Shown: in pieces, positions 1-8,173 of the stretch
Layout of the letters: each line of letters begins with the position of its first letter
Numbering within the stretch: the first letter of the stretch is position 1
Assembly (NCBI GenBank): GCA_963824645.1
Contig: CAWGQC010000003.1
Location: 186,001 to 250,000 of the forward strand
Length of the DNA: 64,000 bases
Direction of reading: 5' to 3'
Source: Bog-756 sp963824645
GTDB lineage: Bacteria; Actinomycetota; Acidimicrobiia; Acidimicrobiales; RAAP-2
The notes under the pieces: generated by a model
Database searches by the model: none
What the model was told of the DNA's origin: nothing
Seen by the model: only the letters and a program-made list of their open reading frames with translations
Position numbers and translations under genes: made by a program

Positions 1-402
1 GACCCGGGGATCGAGGACGGGCTGCCCCCGGGTCACGATGTCGTGCAACTGGTCGCGGGCCAGTCCCTGGACGAACAGGGTGTGCGCCTCACCCGTGGTG
101 TACCGGGACAGGAGGGGCGACTGGAAGTCGGACGTGCGGGCGGCAGTGACCAGATCGGCCCACATGCGCCGGTAGGCGGTCAGCACCGCCGCGCTCGGAT
201 CGTTCCCCTTAGGGGCGGTCGGAGCGGCCAGGGTCGGACCCGAATGGGGGGTGGGAGAGGAAGCCGGAGAGGCGTCCGAGCTGCAGGCGGCCAGGCCGGC
301 CCCCAGGGCGCATGTCAACAGGCAGGTCCACAGACCGGGCCCACGGTGCCTGAGGCGTCGAGCCGTCGGCCCTGGACGGCGCCCCCGGTGATGGTCGGTC
401 AC
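1..402 (-). CDS. Secreted lipoprotein, 3' part missing (window edge)
   Basis: The frame is open from a GTG at 402 to the window edge, 134 codons. An arginine-rich n-region and a hydrophobic segment lead to a lipobox (LGAGLAAC, cysteine about residue 40), then a Ser/Pro/Thr-rich linker (SSDASPASSPTP). The mature part has a helical stretch (AVLTAYRRMWADLV) and resembles small lipoproteins of unknown role. The gene starts 7 nt after the stop of the DUF4118 gene and is probably co-transcribed with it. I do not recognise a specific family, and the C-terminus lies outside the window. Confidence 0.7.
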   Translation of the reverse strand, partial: MTDHHRGRRPGPTARRLRHRGPGLWTCLLTCALGAGLAACSSDASPASSPTPHSGPTLAAPTAPKGNDPSAAVLTAYRRMWADLVTAARTSDFQSPLLSRYTTGEAHTLFVQGLARDQLHDIVTRGQPVLDPRV

Positions 403-408
403 GCCCGG

Positions 409-1254
409 TCAGAGCGAGCCGTCGTCGGAGGTCTCCGCCCGGGCCGCGCTGTGGGTGCCCAGCGGCCCATGGTCGGCCGCCAGAGCCGCCCCCACCTGAT
501 CGGCCACGGCCACGGCTACCAGGAGGCGGTCGTGGGGAATGGGTCGGCCCGGGGTGGGGGTGAGCAGGAAGTGGCCGAGCAGCCACCCACCACTGCGCAC
601 CGGCAGGTCGATGTTGCGGGTAGGCAGGCCCAGGTCGTCGGTGGGCCAGGTCTCCGTGCCGACGCGGACATCGCCGCTGGGCACCAACCGGGCGGTGGTG
701 CCAGCCAGGTTGTGAGTGGTGAAGCGGACCTCCTGCAAGGCCAGCAGATCCCGGAGCTCGGTGGCCGCCGCCGCCACCACCACGTCCGGATCCTGACCGG
801 TGGCCGCCAGCTCGGTCACCGTGTGGAGCAACTCCACCTGGTGCCGGCCCTGCCGGGCCTCATCTCGGTTGCGCCGACCCCGGGCCGCCAGTTCGCCGAC
901 GGCCAGGCCCACCACCAGTAGGAGGATCTCGGTGATGAGGTCCTGATGGCTGCTGATCCGGAACGAGTAGTAGGGCCGGGTCAAGAAGTAGTCGAAGGAG
1001 AGGGCGGAGACCAGGGCGGCCAGCGCCGCCGCCAGCCGCCGCCCCGTGCTGGCTACGGCCACGATGATCACCACCAGGAACAGGGCGTTGTCGGCGGCGC
1101 TGAGCCGATCGCGCCAGGGTATGAGGAGGGCGGCGGTGGCGATAGGGGCGACGACGGCGGCCGTCATGATCCATCGCTCGGTCCACCGGTCGGCGTCCGG
1201 GGCGGCCGGGGCCGGCTCATCGTTCCATGCCTCGGGTCTGCTCACCGTGCCCAT
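409..1254 (-). CDS. DUF4118 (KdpD-like) membrane protein with GAF-like tail
   Basis: The protein has about 281 residues. Hydrophobic segments at about residues 28-47, 55-91 and 103-121 form the DUF4118 four-helix membrane module known from KdpD-type sensors, with the typical FDYFLTRPYYSFRI signature. The cytoplasmic C-terminal half looks GAF-like (about 130-270). No HisKA or HATPase domain follows, so it is not a complete kinase; it may sense a signal or be a kinase remnant. I chose ATG 1254 because a GACAGT hexamer lies 7 nt upstream. ATG 1275 and GTG 1245 are in-frame alternatives. Confidence 0.72.
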   Translation of the reverse strand: MGTVSRPEAWNDEPAPAAPDADRWTERWIMTAAVVAPIATAALLIPWRDRLSAADNALFLVVIIVAVASTGRRLAAALAALVSALSFDYFLTRPYYSFRISSHQDLITEILLLVVGLAVGELAARGRRNRDEARQGRHQVELLHTVTELAATGQDPDVVVAAAATELRDLLALQEVRFTTHNLAGTTARLVPSGDVRVGTETWPTDDLGLPTRNIDLPVRSGGWLLGHFLLTPTPGRPIPHDRLLVAVAVADQVGAALAADHGPLGTHSAARAETSDDGSL

Positions 1255-1261
1255 ATACCCC

Positions 1262-1267
1262 ACTGTC
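1262..1267 (-). promoter_or_regulatory. -10-like hexamer before the DUF4118 gene
   Basis: Minus-strand GACAGT, 7 nt before ATG 1254, with A at position 2 and T at position 6. There is no Shine-Dalgarno in the gap. It is weaker than the TA(G/C)NNT elements elsewhere. Confidence 0.35.
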
Positions 1268-1466
1268 ACATGCACTGAGGGCCTCGGGAAGGGCCGCGGC
1301 CATTTGTGAGCGTGTTCCGACTCAATTTTTGCGGATCTTTTACACCCCTTTTCATTCGGTGCTACGAAGGGTGCATGGAGGGGAACAACCGACCGACCGC
1401 CACCGCCGGTCTTCGGAGGTGACCGGACCGGTAGTCGACCCCGCCCCAGGCGAACAACCCATCGCC

Positions 1467-1865
1467 ATGGCCACGTTGACCAACCCGACCGGATTCCGGG
1501 GCGAGGTGCGCACCGGGCGCCACCACTTCGTAGTCGACGAGGGTGCGGCCGTGGGCGGCCAGGACGAAGGACCGAACCCCTTCCAGTTGATACTGGCCGG
1601 GCTGGTCCAGTGCACGGCGGCCACCTTGCGTCTGTATGCCGACCGCAAGAACTGGGAGCTGGGTGAGATCAGCGTCCGGGCCCGGCTCCTCCGAACCGGC
1701 GAGGGCGCCACCAAAGTGGAGCGGATCGAGCGGACCATGTCCTTCACCGGCGGCCTGTCCGCCCCCCAACTGGATCGTCTGGCCGAAATTGCCGATCGGA
1801 CCCCGGTCACCCGCACCCTCATGAAGGGACTGACCATCGACACCACCATTACCGGGCATCGCTGA
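1467..1865 (+). CDS. OsmC/YhfA-family protein
   Basis: This is an OsmC-fold protein of about 132 residues. The core reads as expected for COG1765: a FRGEVRTGRHHFVVDE strand pair, a GGQDEGPNPFQLILAGL segment and the LVQCTAATLRLYADRK helix that carries the conserved first cysteine. OsmC peroxidases use a second cysteine in a CPV motif. Here the equivalent reads RTPVTRTL, so the peroxidatic pair is incomplete and thiol-peroxidase activity is doubtful. The frame is open upstream. GTG 1419 and GTG 1371 are other possible starts, and I chose ATG 1467 because family homology begins there. The gene converges on the SDR gene. Confidence 0.78.
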   Translation: MATLTNPTGFRGEVRTGRHHFVVDEGAAVGGQDEGPNPFQLILAGLVQCTAATLRLYADRKNWELGEISVRARLLRTGEGATKVERIERTMSFTGGLSAPQLDRLAEIADRTPVTRTLMKGLTIDTTITGHR

Positions 1866-1922
1866 CCGGGCCCGCCGGTGTGACCGACCGGGCCGCCGGG
1901 CGTCGTACGTCAGTTCGTCTAG

Positions 1923-2693
1923 CTAGCGGAGGTGGAGACCGCCGTCCACCACGACCACCTCGCCGGTCACGTAGGAGGACCGGGCCAGACCCATGACCAC
2001 GGTGGCCACGTCATCCGGACTGGCCGTGCGTTGCAACGGTGCCTGGGCCTTCACGTAGTCGCGGACGAAGTCCCAGTCGGCGGTCCAGGGTGTGTCGACC
2101 AGCCCGGGGGCCACGGCGTTGACCCGCACCGCCGGGCCGAGGACATTGGCCAGCAACCGGGTCATGTGACTGACAGCCGCTTTGGAACAGGCATAGGGGA
2201 TGGAGCTGCCGGTCGGCCTCTGGCCGGCTATGGACGAGATGTTGATCACCTGTCCTTCCCCCGAGGATGTCAGATGGGGGACGGCGGCCACGGTGACCTG
2301 CCAGGTGCCGAACACGTTGACTTCGAAAATGCGTCGCCACACGTCGGTGGTGGCGGCATCGAGATCGCCATGGGAGATGACCTGGGTGGTGCCGGCATTG
2401 TTGACCAGAACGTCGAGCCGTCCGTGCCGGTCGATCACTTCGTCGATCAGACGGTGGGCCTGCTCGTCATCGGCGATGTCGGCCTGGATGTAACTGGCGT
2501 CAGGCAGGCCGGCGGCCACGGCCCGACCGGCCTCGACCGACCGGGCCGAGTTGACCACGACGGTCGCCCCCGACGCCGCGAACAGACGGGCGGTGGACTC
2601 CCCGATGCCGGATGACGAGCCGGTGACCAGCACGGTGCGACCGGCAAAGGAGGGGTCGGGGGATGGGGCCGGGTGGCCTCCGGAGGTGGACAT
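1923..2693 (-). CDS. Short-chain dehydrogenase/reductase (SDR)
   Basis: A classical SDR of 256 residues. It shows the nucleotide-binding TGSSSGIG motif, the NNAG motif, the catalytic serine region (INISSIAG), YACSK with the catalytic Tyr and Lys, and a PGLVDTPW segment. It should be an NAD(P)-dependent oxidoreductase; the substrate cannot be read from the sequence. ATG 2693 has a minus-strand TACACT 6 nt upstream and no ribosome binding site. The frame continues far upstream only because high-GC antisense of the FAH gene is open. It is divergently transcribed from the FAH-family gene, sharing a 39-bp promoter gap. Confidence 0.9.
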   Translation of the reverse strand: MSTSGGHPAPSPDPSFAGRTVLVTGSSSGIGESTARLFAASGATVVVNSARSVEAGRAVAAGLPDASYIQADIADDEQAHRLIDEVIDRHGRLDVLVNNAGTTQVISHGDLDAATTDVWRRIFEVNVFGTWQVTVAAVPHLTSSGEGQVINISSIAGQRPTGSSIPYACSKAAVSHMTRLLANVLGPAVRVNAVAPGLVDTPWTADWDFVRDYVKAQAPLQRTASPDDVATVVMGLARSSYVTGEVVVVDGGLHLR

Positions 2694-2699
2694 GGAGGG

Positions 2700-2705
2700 A
2701 GTGTA
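2700..2705 (-). promoter_or_regulatory. -10 element, leaderless start of the SDR gene
   Basis: Minus-strand TACACT, 6 nt before ATG 2693. With the plus-strand TAGATT at 2720-2725 it forms a compact divergent promoter. Confidence 0.6.
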
Positions 2706-2719
2706 GGACCACTGTGGCT

Positions 2720-2725
2720 TAGATT
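2720..2725 (+). promoter_or_regulatory. -10 element, leaderless start of the FAH gene
   Basis: TAGATT followed by 7 pyrimidine-rich nt and GTG 2733. The spacer contains no Shine-Dalgarno. Confidence 0.6.
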
Positions 2726-2732
2726 TTCCTCC

Positions 2733-3602
2733 GTGAAACTGGTGAGCGTGATCGACGAGGGCGGCGTCCCCCGCACCGGCGTGGTGGCCGGCCAGGAGGT
2801 GGTCGACCTCACCGATCCGGCCATTGGGCTCCCCGGCGACATGGTGACCCTGTTGGCCCTGGGCCCCGACGCTCACGACGCCCTCCGACGGGCCCCCACC
2901 ACCGCCGCCCGTCGGCAACCTCTGTCCTCCGCCCCCCTGACCGCACCGGTGGTCCGCCCCCCGTCGTTTTTGGGCATCGCCCGCAACTACGACGACCACA
3001 TCGCCGAGCTCGGACACGAACGCCCCGAGTTCCAGACCTGGTTCGCCAAGCAGCCCACCTGCGTGATCGGACCGGGCCAGTCCATCGAGGTGCCGCGGGT
3101 GTCGTCGTCGGTCGACTACGAGGCGGAACTCGGTCTGGTCATCGGGCGCCGCTGCCGACACGTTCCCGCCGACCGTGCCCTCGACGTGGTGGCCGGATTC
3201 ACCGTGGTCAACGACGTGAGCGTACGGGACTGGCAGTGGCGGGCGCCGACCATGATGATGGGTAAGGGCTTCGACACCCATGGTCCCACCGGTCCCTGGA
3301 TCGTGACCGGTGACGAGATCGACGATCCGCAGGACCTGGCCGTCCGCACCGTTGTCAACGGTGAGCTGCGCCAGAACGGCCGGACGTCGGACATGATCTT
3401 CACCTGCGCCGACATGATCGAGTACCTGTCGACGGCCTTCACCCTCGAGGTGGGGATGCTCATCACCACCGGCACGCCGGCCGGTGTGGCCGCCGGTGAG
3501 GATCCACCCCGATGGTTGAAGGCGGGGGACACGGTCACGGTATCGGTGGAGGGTGTCGGCGAGCTGACCAACCCGGTGACCGAGGAGGGCGGGCCTCGGT
3601 GA
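2733..3602 (+). CDS. Fumarylacetoacetate hydrolase (FAH) family protein
   Basis: The product has 289 residues. A short N-terminal domain (about 1-75) precedes the FAH catalytic domain. The domain shows the GIARNYDDH motif, metal-ligand acidic residues in SVDYEAELGLVIG, the WQWRAPTMMMGKGFDTHGP region and the TGTPAGVA loop near the C-terminus. Members cleave C-C bonds or decarboxylate/isomerise oxo-acids such as 2-hydroxyhepta-2,4-diene-1,7-dioate in aromatic catabolism. No pathway partners are nearby, so the substrate is open. GTG 2733 is set by the upstream TAGATT. The stop overlaps the start of arfB by 4 nt (GTGA), indicating translational coupling. Confidence 0.92.
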   Translation: MKLVSVIDEGGVPRTGVVAGQEVVDLTDPAIGLPGDMVTLLALGPDAHDALRRAPTTAARRQPLSSAPLTAPVVRPPSFLGIARNYDDHIAELGHERPEFQTWFAKQPTCVIGPGQSIEVPRVSSSVDYEAELGLVIGRRCRHVPADRALDVVAGFTVVNDVSVRDWQWRAPTMMMGKGFDTHGPTGPWIVTGDEIDDPQDLAVRTVVNGELRQNGRTSDMIFTCADMIEYLSTAFTLEVGMLITTGTPAGVAAGEDPPRWLKAGDTVTVSVEGVGELTNPVTEEGGPR

Positions 3603-4027
3603 GCACGACCGAGCCCGGGCCGGCCTCGGTCAGGATCACCCCTTCGCTCGCCATCCCCCTGGCCGAGTTGCAGCTCCGGTTCAGTCCCACCGGGGGACCG
3701 GGCGGTCAGAACGCCAACAAGGTCAACACCCGGGTCGAGCTGCGCTTCGACGTGGCCGGCTCACCCAGCCTGGGTCCCCGGCAACGGATCCGGTTGCTCG
3801 ACCGCCTCGGACCGGAGATCCGGGTGGTGGCTGACGACGAACGGTCCCAGGCCCGCAATCGGGCCCTGGCCGTCGACCGCTTTCGGGTCCGCATGGCCGA
3901 CGCCCTCCGGGTCGAGACCCCTAGAAGGGCCACCCGGCCCAGCCGGGCGGCCAAGGAGCGACGACTGGCGGCCAAGCGGAGGAACGCCCAACGGAAGCGG
4001 AACCGGCGACCCGACGCCGACGACTGA
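3599..4027 (+). CDS. arfB: Peptidyl-tRNA hydrolase ArfB (alternative ribosome rescue)
   Basis: A 142-residue class I release-factor-like protein. It has the catalytic loop PTGGPGGQNANK with the GGQ tripeptide that hydrolyses peptidyl-tRNA, and a strongly basic C-terminal tail (KERRLAAKRRNAQRKRNRR), which in ArfB enters the empty mRNA channel of stalled ribosomes. It lacks the codon-recognition domains of RF1/RF2, as expected for this family. The GTG start overlaps the TGA of the upstream FAH gene, so the two are translated from one message. Confidence 0.9.
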   Translation: MSTTEPGPASVRITPSLAIPLAELQLRFSPTGGPGGQNANKVNTRVELRFDVAGSPSLGPRQRIRLLDRLGPEIRVVADDERSQARNRALAVDRFRVRMADALRVETPRRATRPSRAAKERRLAAKRRNAQRKRNRRPDADD

Positions 4028-4056
4028 GCGGGGCCCCGGGACGGCCCATCCGCCCC

Positions 4057-4084
4057 GACTCAGCCCACCGGACTCAGCCCACCT
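4057..4084. repeat. 14-bp tandem repeat at the 3' end of the hydrolase gene
   Basis: Two adjacent copies of GACTCAGCCCACC plus one base (4057-4070 and 4071-4084). On the minus strand each copy contains GGGCTGA, so the stop codon of the alpha/beta hydrolase is duplicated just beyond the gene. Confidence 0.6.
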
Positions 4085-4961
4085 TGCGGCTCAGTCCGGC
4101 CGACGGTAGCCAGACGTCGTCGAGGAAGCCGGCGATCTCGCCGGTGAGCCGCTCGGGGTGCATGCGCAGCTCGAAGATCGACGCCGCCTGCACCAGGCGC
4201 CCGTTGGGAAGCCGGCGGGCCAGCTGTTCGGCGTCGTGGAAGGGGTGGACCCGGTCCACCCGATGGCCGATGACCAGGGCGGGTGCGGCCATGGCCGCCC
4301 GCTGATCGACCGTGGGGGCGATCGGACCGGCCAGAATGCCGTGGAGGACGGCGGCCGTCTCCGTCGGATCGTTGGACAACGTGTTCATGGTGCTGTCGAG
4401 GGGCCCGATGCCGGTGCGGGGCAGACGTCGGAACAGCCACGCCGTCCGGGTCACCACCGGACGGGCGAAGTGAACGGCGAACAGCATGGGGACGAAGGTG
4501 ATGGCGGCGGCGGGTACGGCCCACTCGAGAACCGGCATCTCGAGGACCAGGCCCTTGACCCGCTCGGGAGCCTGGGCGGCCACCAACAGGCTCACGTTGG
4601 CCCCCAGTGACACGCCGCCGATAACGGCCATGTCGATCCCGAGGTGGTCGAGCAACCGCACCACATGTTGGGCGTAGGTGTCCATGCGGTGGAACGACGC
4701 CCGCTTGGGCTTGACCGACAGCCCGTGGCCGGGGAGATCGAGCAGGATCACCCGGTGACCGGTGCCGGCCAGATCGGCGGCCAAGCGGTGGTTCATGTTG
4801 GAGTCCATGAGGATCCCGTGCATGAACACCATCACCCGGGGCCCGTGTCCGTGGCTCTCGTAATAGAGCTGCACGCCGTCGGAGTCGAAGAAACCGACTT
4901 CGAACGGTGCCGATCCGCTCGTGCCTTTATTCACTTGATGGCGTGGCCCCTTGCTGGTCAT
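4074..4961 (-). CDS. Alpha/beta hydrolase
   Basis: A 295-residue alpha/beta-hydrolase-fold protein. Visible features are the oxyanion HGxx region (MHGILMDSNMN), the GHGLS motif, the nucleophile elbow GGVSLGA with the catalytic Ser, an acid-side VIGHRVDRVHPFHDA segment, and a late His in FELRMHPERLTGEI. It resembles hydrolases related to lipases, esterases and C-C hydrolases; the substrate cannot be inferred. The start overlaps the 3' end of the nitrilase gene by 35 nt, so the two form a minus-strand operon. The gene converges on arfB. Confidence 0.87.
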   Translation of the reverse strand: MTSKGPRHQVNKGTSGSAPFEVGFFDSDGVQLYYESHGHGPRVMVFMHGILMDSNMNHRLAADLAGTGHRVILLDLPGHGLSVKPKRASFHRMDTYAQHVVRLLDHLGIDMAVIGGVSLGANVSLLVAAQAPERVKGLVLEMPVLEWAVPAAAITFVPMLFAVHFARPVVTRTAWLFRRLPRTGIGPLDSTMNTLSNDPTETAAVLHGILAGPIAPTVDQRAAMAAPALVIGHRVDRVHPFHDAEQLARRLPNGRLVQAASIFELRMHPERLTGEIAGFLDDVWLPSAGLSRKVG

Positions 4962-5808
4962 CCGGCCAACGGTACGCCCCAGGACGCCGATTGGCCAGGA
5001 CCGGCAGCTCAGAGCGGATTTTTTGGAGGAAGTCGTGGTCCGTATCGGCCACCACCAACCCCGGGCCGGGTTCGGTCCGTTCGGCCACCACCGTGCCCCA
5101 GGGGTCGACGATCATGGAGTGGCCGTGGCAGGCCGGCATGCCCGGAGGCAGGACCCCGTCCTGGCCGGCGCCGATCACGTAGACCTGGTTTTCGGCCGCC
5201 CGGGCCCGGAGCAGTAGTCGCCAGTGGGCCGGACCGGTGACCGCCGTGAACGCCGCCGGCACCGTGATCACGGTGGCCCCGCGCAACGTCATGATCCGGT
5301 AGATCTCCGGGAAACGCAGGTCGTAACAGAGGGAGAGCCCCACTCGCTGGCTGTCGTCGCCGCCCATCGAGGTGACGCACAGTTCGTGGCCCGGGGCAAT
5401 GGTGGCCGACTCGCGGAAACGGGTGCCGGCCAGGTTCACGTCGAACAGATGGATCTTGCGGTAGATGGCCTCCACCGCACCGGTCGGGCCGATCAGACAG
5501 CTGGTGTTGAAGAGACGGCGGTCGGGGGACTCCGGCGGCGGGCTCCCCGGCTCGACTTCGGGAAAGGAGCCGGCCACCAGGCGGATGCCCAAGCGGGCGG
5601 CCAGGGCCGAGGCCCACGTCAGGGTGGGGCCGTCGAGTGACTCGGCGTGGCTGCGGAGGAAGGCGGGATCGCCGGCCACCGAGAAGTATTCGGGCAGCAC
5701 CACCAGCGCCGCTCCCGATCGGGCCGCCTCCTCGACCAGGGGGGTGGCCTGGTCGAGGTTGCGACGGCGGTCCGGCCCCGCCGTGGTCTGGATGGCGGCC
5801 ACGCGCAT
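4927..5808 (-). CDS. Carbon-nitrogen hydrolase (nitrilase/omega-amidase superfamily)
   Basis: A 293-residue nitrilase-superfamily enzyme. The Glu-Lys-Cys catalytic triad is recognisable: Glu in VVLPEYFS, Lys in YRKIHLFD and Cys in LSLCYDLRFPE. The RKIHLFD signature and the length fit the Nit/omega-amidase branch, which hydrolyses alpha-keto acid amides or deaminated glutathione. The ATG at 5808 is preceded at 5 nt by minus-strand TACCCT. It leads a two-gene unit with the alpha/beta hydrolase downstream. Confidence 0.9.
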   Translation of the reverse strand: MRVAAIQTTAGPDRRRNLDQATPLVEEAARSGAALVVLPEYFSVAGDPAFLRSHAESLDGPTLTWASALAARLGIRLVAGSFPEVEPGSPPPESPDRRLFNTSCLIGPTGAVEAIYRKIHLFDVNLAGTRFRESATIAPGHELCVTSMGGDDSQRVGLSLCYDLRFPEIYRIMTLRGATVITVPAAFTAVTGPAHWRLLLRARAAENQVYVIGAGQDGVLPPGMPACHGHSMIVDPWGTVVAERTEPGPGLVVADTDHDFLQKIRSELPVLANRRPGAYRWPDDQQGATPSSE

Positions 5809-5813
5809 GGCAC

Positions 5814-5819
5814 AGGGTA
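5814..5819 (-). promoter_or_regulatory. -10 element before the nitrilase gene
   Basis: Minus-strand TACCCT, 5 nt before ATG 5808. Confidence 0.5.
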
Positions 5820-5901
5820 GGCCCGTCTTCGGCCAGAATGACCGGAGGCGGGCTGGAGGCGGCCGCCGGGCCGCCGTTGGGCCCGGACAGAATCGAGTGC
5901 C

Positions 5902-7247
5902 GTGTCCTTCGAAGACTCCGACATCGTCCGCAGTGCCATTCGGGTCGAGGGCTTCCGGGACGACGAGTTCAACTACCAGCTCATCCGGGCCCTCGGGGTG
6001 GCCGACTACGGGGGATCGACGGTGGGGGAGTGCCTGGCCGTCGCCTCCGAGATCAGCGACGGCAGTCCACACAGCTGGGCGTCGGCCTTCGACCAGATGG
6101 CCCAGCGGGTGGAGGACAAGGGAAGGGCGTGCCTGCAGGCCGGACACCGGGTGAGCGGACGTGACCACCTGTTGCGGGCGTCGACCTATTACCGGACCGC
6201 CGAGTACTACGCCGACGGGGTCAGTGACGACTCACTGCGCATGGGTGAACGCAGCCATGCCTGCTTCGCCGCCGGCGCATCGCTGTTCGAACCACCGGTC
6301 GAGCTGATCGAGGTGCCCTTCGAGGAGGGCACACTCCCCGGCTATTTCGTGTCTGCCGGCCGGCCCGGGGGCAAACGGAGCGGGCGGGAGTCGTCCCACT
6401 CTGATCGGGGTGGGTGGGTTCGACTCCAGCGCCGAGGAGCTGTACTTCCACCTGGGGGCGCCCGGGGCCGAACGAGGCTGGAACGTCTTCGTCTTCGACG
6501 GGCCCGGTCAGCCCGGTTGCATGCGCTCCGACCCGACCATGACCTTTCGCCCCGACTACGAGGCGCCCCTGGGGGCGGTCCTCGACCATCTGAGCGCCCG
6601 TCCCGACGTGGACCCCGGGCAGTTGGCGCTGGCCGGCCAGAGCTTCGGCTCCTATTTCGCCGCCCGCAGCGCGGCCACCGACCGGCGCGTCCGGGCCCTG
6701 GTGGTCAATCCCCCCATCGTCGACATGAGCAGGTACATGGAAGCGTGGGTGGGGCCCGACGTGTTCCGCATGGTCGCGCGACGTCCGTCCCGAAGACGTC
6801 ATCGGCGTTCCCGAGGATCTCATGCCCCGTCAGATGCAGTGGGGCATCGCCGCCATCTGCCACCGGTTCGGGGTGTCCTCGTTCCACGCCTGGCGGGAGG
6901 CCATAGCCGGCTACCGGCTCGAGGGGTTGACCTCGTCGATCGGCTGCCCCACCCTGGCCCTGGTCGGCGACCGCGAAGGGGCCGAGCCGCGGGCCCAGTT
7001 CGACACCTTCGTGGCCGAGGTGGCCGGCCCGGTGACCTCCGTCTTGTTCACTCCCGAGGACGGAGCTTCGACCCACTGCCAGGCCGACAACATCCGCCTC
7101 TCGGCCCAGGTGACCTTCGACTGGCTCGGCCACACCATGGCCGACCGGTCGACCGCGCCGGGCTGCCACCGGCCCGGGGATCGCCGCTCAGAGACGGGCG
7201 GACCCGTCCCCCGACCCGTGCCTCGTAGGTGGCCAGCGCCACGGTGA
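5902..7247 (+). pseudogene. Alpha/beta hydrolase (FrsA/2,6-DHPON hydrolase-like), two frameshifts
   Basis: One protein is spread over three frames. The first part (5902 to about 6370) has the helical lid domain of this family (FNYQLIRALG, HLLRASTYYRTAEYY). The second (about 6372 to 6775) starts PTLIGVGGFDSSAEELYF and carries the nucleophile motif GQSFGS. The third (about 6777 onward) holds RPEDVIGVPEDLMP and the acid/His region (GDREGAEP). Removing one G from the run at 6367-6371 and one base in 6773-6780 restores a continuous reading frame. The rest is well conserved, so sequence error is more likely than decay. GTG 5902 has CAGAAT 8 nt upstream. The 3' end overlaps the convergent surE frame by about 200 bp; the true stop is uncertain. 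Confidence 0.75.
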
Positions 7248-8064
7248 CCGCCTTCCGACCCGGATCGGAGGTGTCCTCGCGTACGCCCCACAGGGGGGTG
7301 AGCGTGGCCCACCCGTCGGCCAGGAGGGCGGCGTCGGAGTCGGGCTCCAGTTCGGCCCGTTCGGCGGCCTGGTCGCGGGCGGAGCCCTTGCCCCGCAAGG
7401 TCAGGGTGATGGCCCGCGACGTCCGGTCGACCGGCGTTCCGGCCACCGGATCGGTCGTGTGCTCCGGTCGCACCGCCCGGATCAGGCCCATGGTGCCCAG
7501 TGCCCCGTGGCGCAGCCCGGCCAGCCGGTCGAGCGGGACGGCCGGCACGTTGAGATTCAAGACGGTGGCGGACGGCATATCGGCCATCACCGGCACGATG
7601 CCGGCGGCCAGGGAGACAGGCGTCTCCCACGGAACCGGTTCCTCACCCCAGGCGATGCTGACCGCCAACCCCCGGACGCCGAACTGGGCCGAGGTCAGTG
7701 TGGCCCCGACCGTGCCCGAGTGGAGGGCCGACCGGCCGGCGTTGATCCCGTGGTTGATTCCCGACACCACCAGGTCGGGTCGGGGGCCGAAGCCCTCGAT
7801 GCAGGCCAGGATGACAGCCAGAGCGGGGGGACCCTCGATCCCGAACACGGGGATGTCGGACAGACCGGGGATGTCGACCGCCTGGTAGGGGATGGCCTCG
7901 CGGTCGTAGACGGCGCCGACGGCCGCACCGGCGCCGCTGTGGTCGACCAGGGGCGCCACCACCACCAGCTCGTGCCGGTCGCCGACGGCGGCCACCAGGC
8001 CCCGGGCCAGGGCGGCGATACCCGGCGCGAAGACGCCGTCGTCGTTGGTCACCAGAATGCGCAT
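7048..8064 (-). CDS. surE: 5'-nucleotidase SurE
   Basis: The N-terminal 250 residues are clear SurE: MRILVTNDDG with the metal-binding Asp-Asp pair, a VDHSGAG segment, the SGINHGINAG loop, and ALHSGTVGAT. SurE proteins are metal-dependent nucleotide monophosphatases active in stationary phase and survival. At 338 residues it is longer than usual (about 250-270). The extra C-terminus is an arginine-rich, antisense-looking stretch overlapping the opposing hydrolase. Removing one base from the run at 7207-7211 would end the protein at TGA 7188-7190 (inference). The gene is divergent from the aldose epimerase gene. Confidence 0.85.
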   Translation of the reverse strand: MRILVTNDDGVFAPGIAALARGLVAAVGDRHELVVVAPLVDHSGAGAAVGAVYDREAIPYQAVDIPGLSDIPVFGIEGPPALAVILACIEGFGPRPDLVVSGINHGINAGRSALHSGTVGATLTSAQFGVRGLAVSIAWGEEPVPWETPVSLAAGIVPVMADMPSATVLNLNVPAVPLDRLAGLRHGALGTMGLIRAVRPEHTTDPVAGTPVDRTSRAITLTLRGKGSARDQAAERAELEPDSDAALLADGWATLTPLWGVREDTSDPGRKAVTVALATYEARVGGRVRPSLSGDPRAGGSPARSTGRPWCGRASRRSPGPRGGCCRPGSGSKLRPRE

Positions 8065-8110
8065 GCCAGGCGTTTCCCTCGTTCCGTCGGGTCCAGGCAG
8101 CCCGATCGCC

Positions 8111-8117
8111 TACCATA
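8111..8117. promoter_or_regulatory. Overlapping divergent -10 elements, surE / aldose epimerase
   Basis: TACCAT (8111-8116, plus) and TATGGT (8112-8117, minus) occupy the same seven bases in the 109-bp gap between divergent genes. The two promoters would compete for polymerase. Confidence 0.4.
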
Positions 8118-8173
8118 CCGGGCGCAGTCCGCAGCTCTGTGGCGTGCTGACCAGCGGGACAGACAAGAGACCC

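Noticed and set aside
2694..3281. N-terminal extension of the SDR frame over the FAH gene
   Set aside because: The sequence is antisense to the FAH domain and low in hydrophobic structure; a promoter and ATG at 2693 give the real start.
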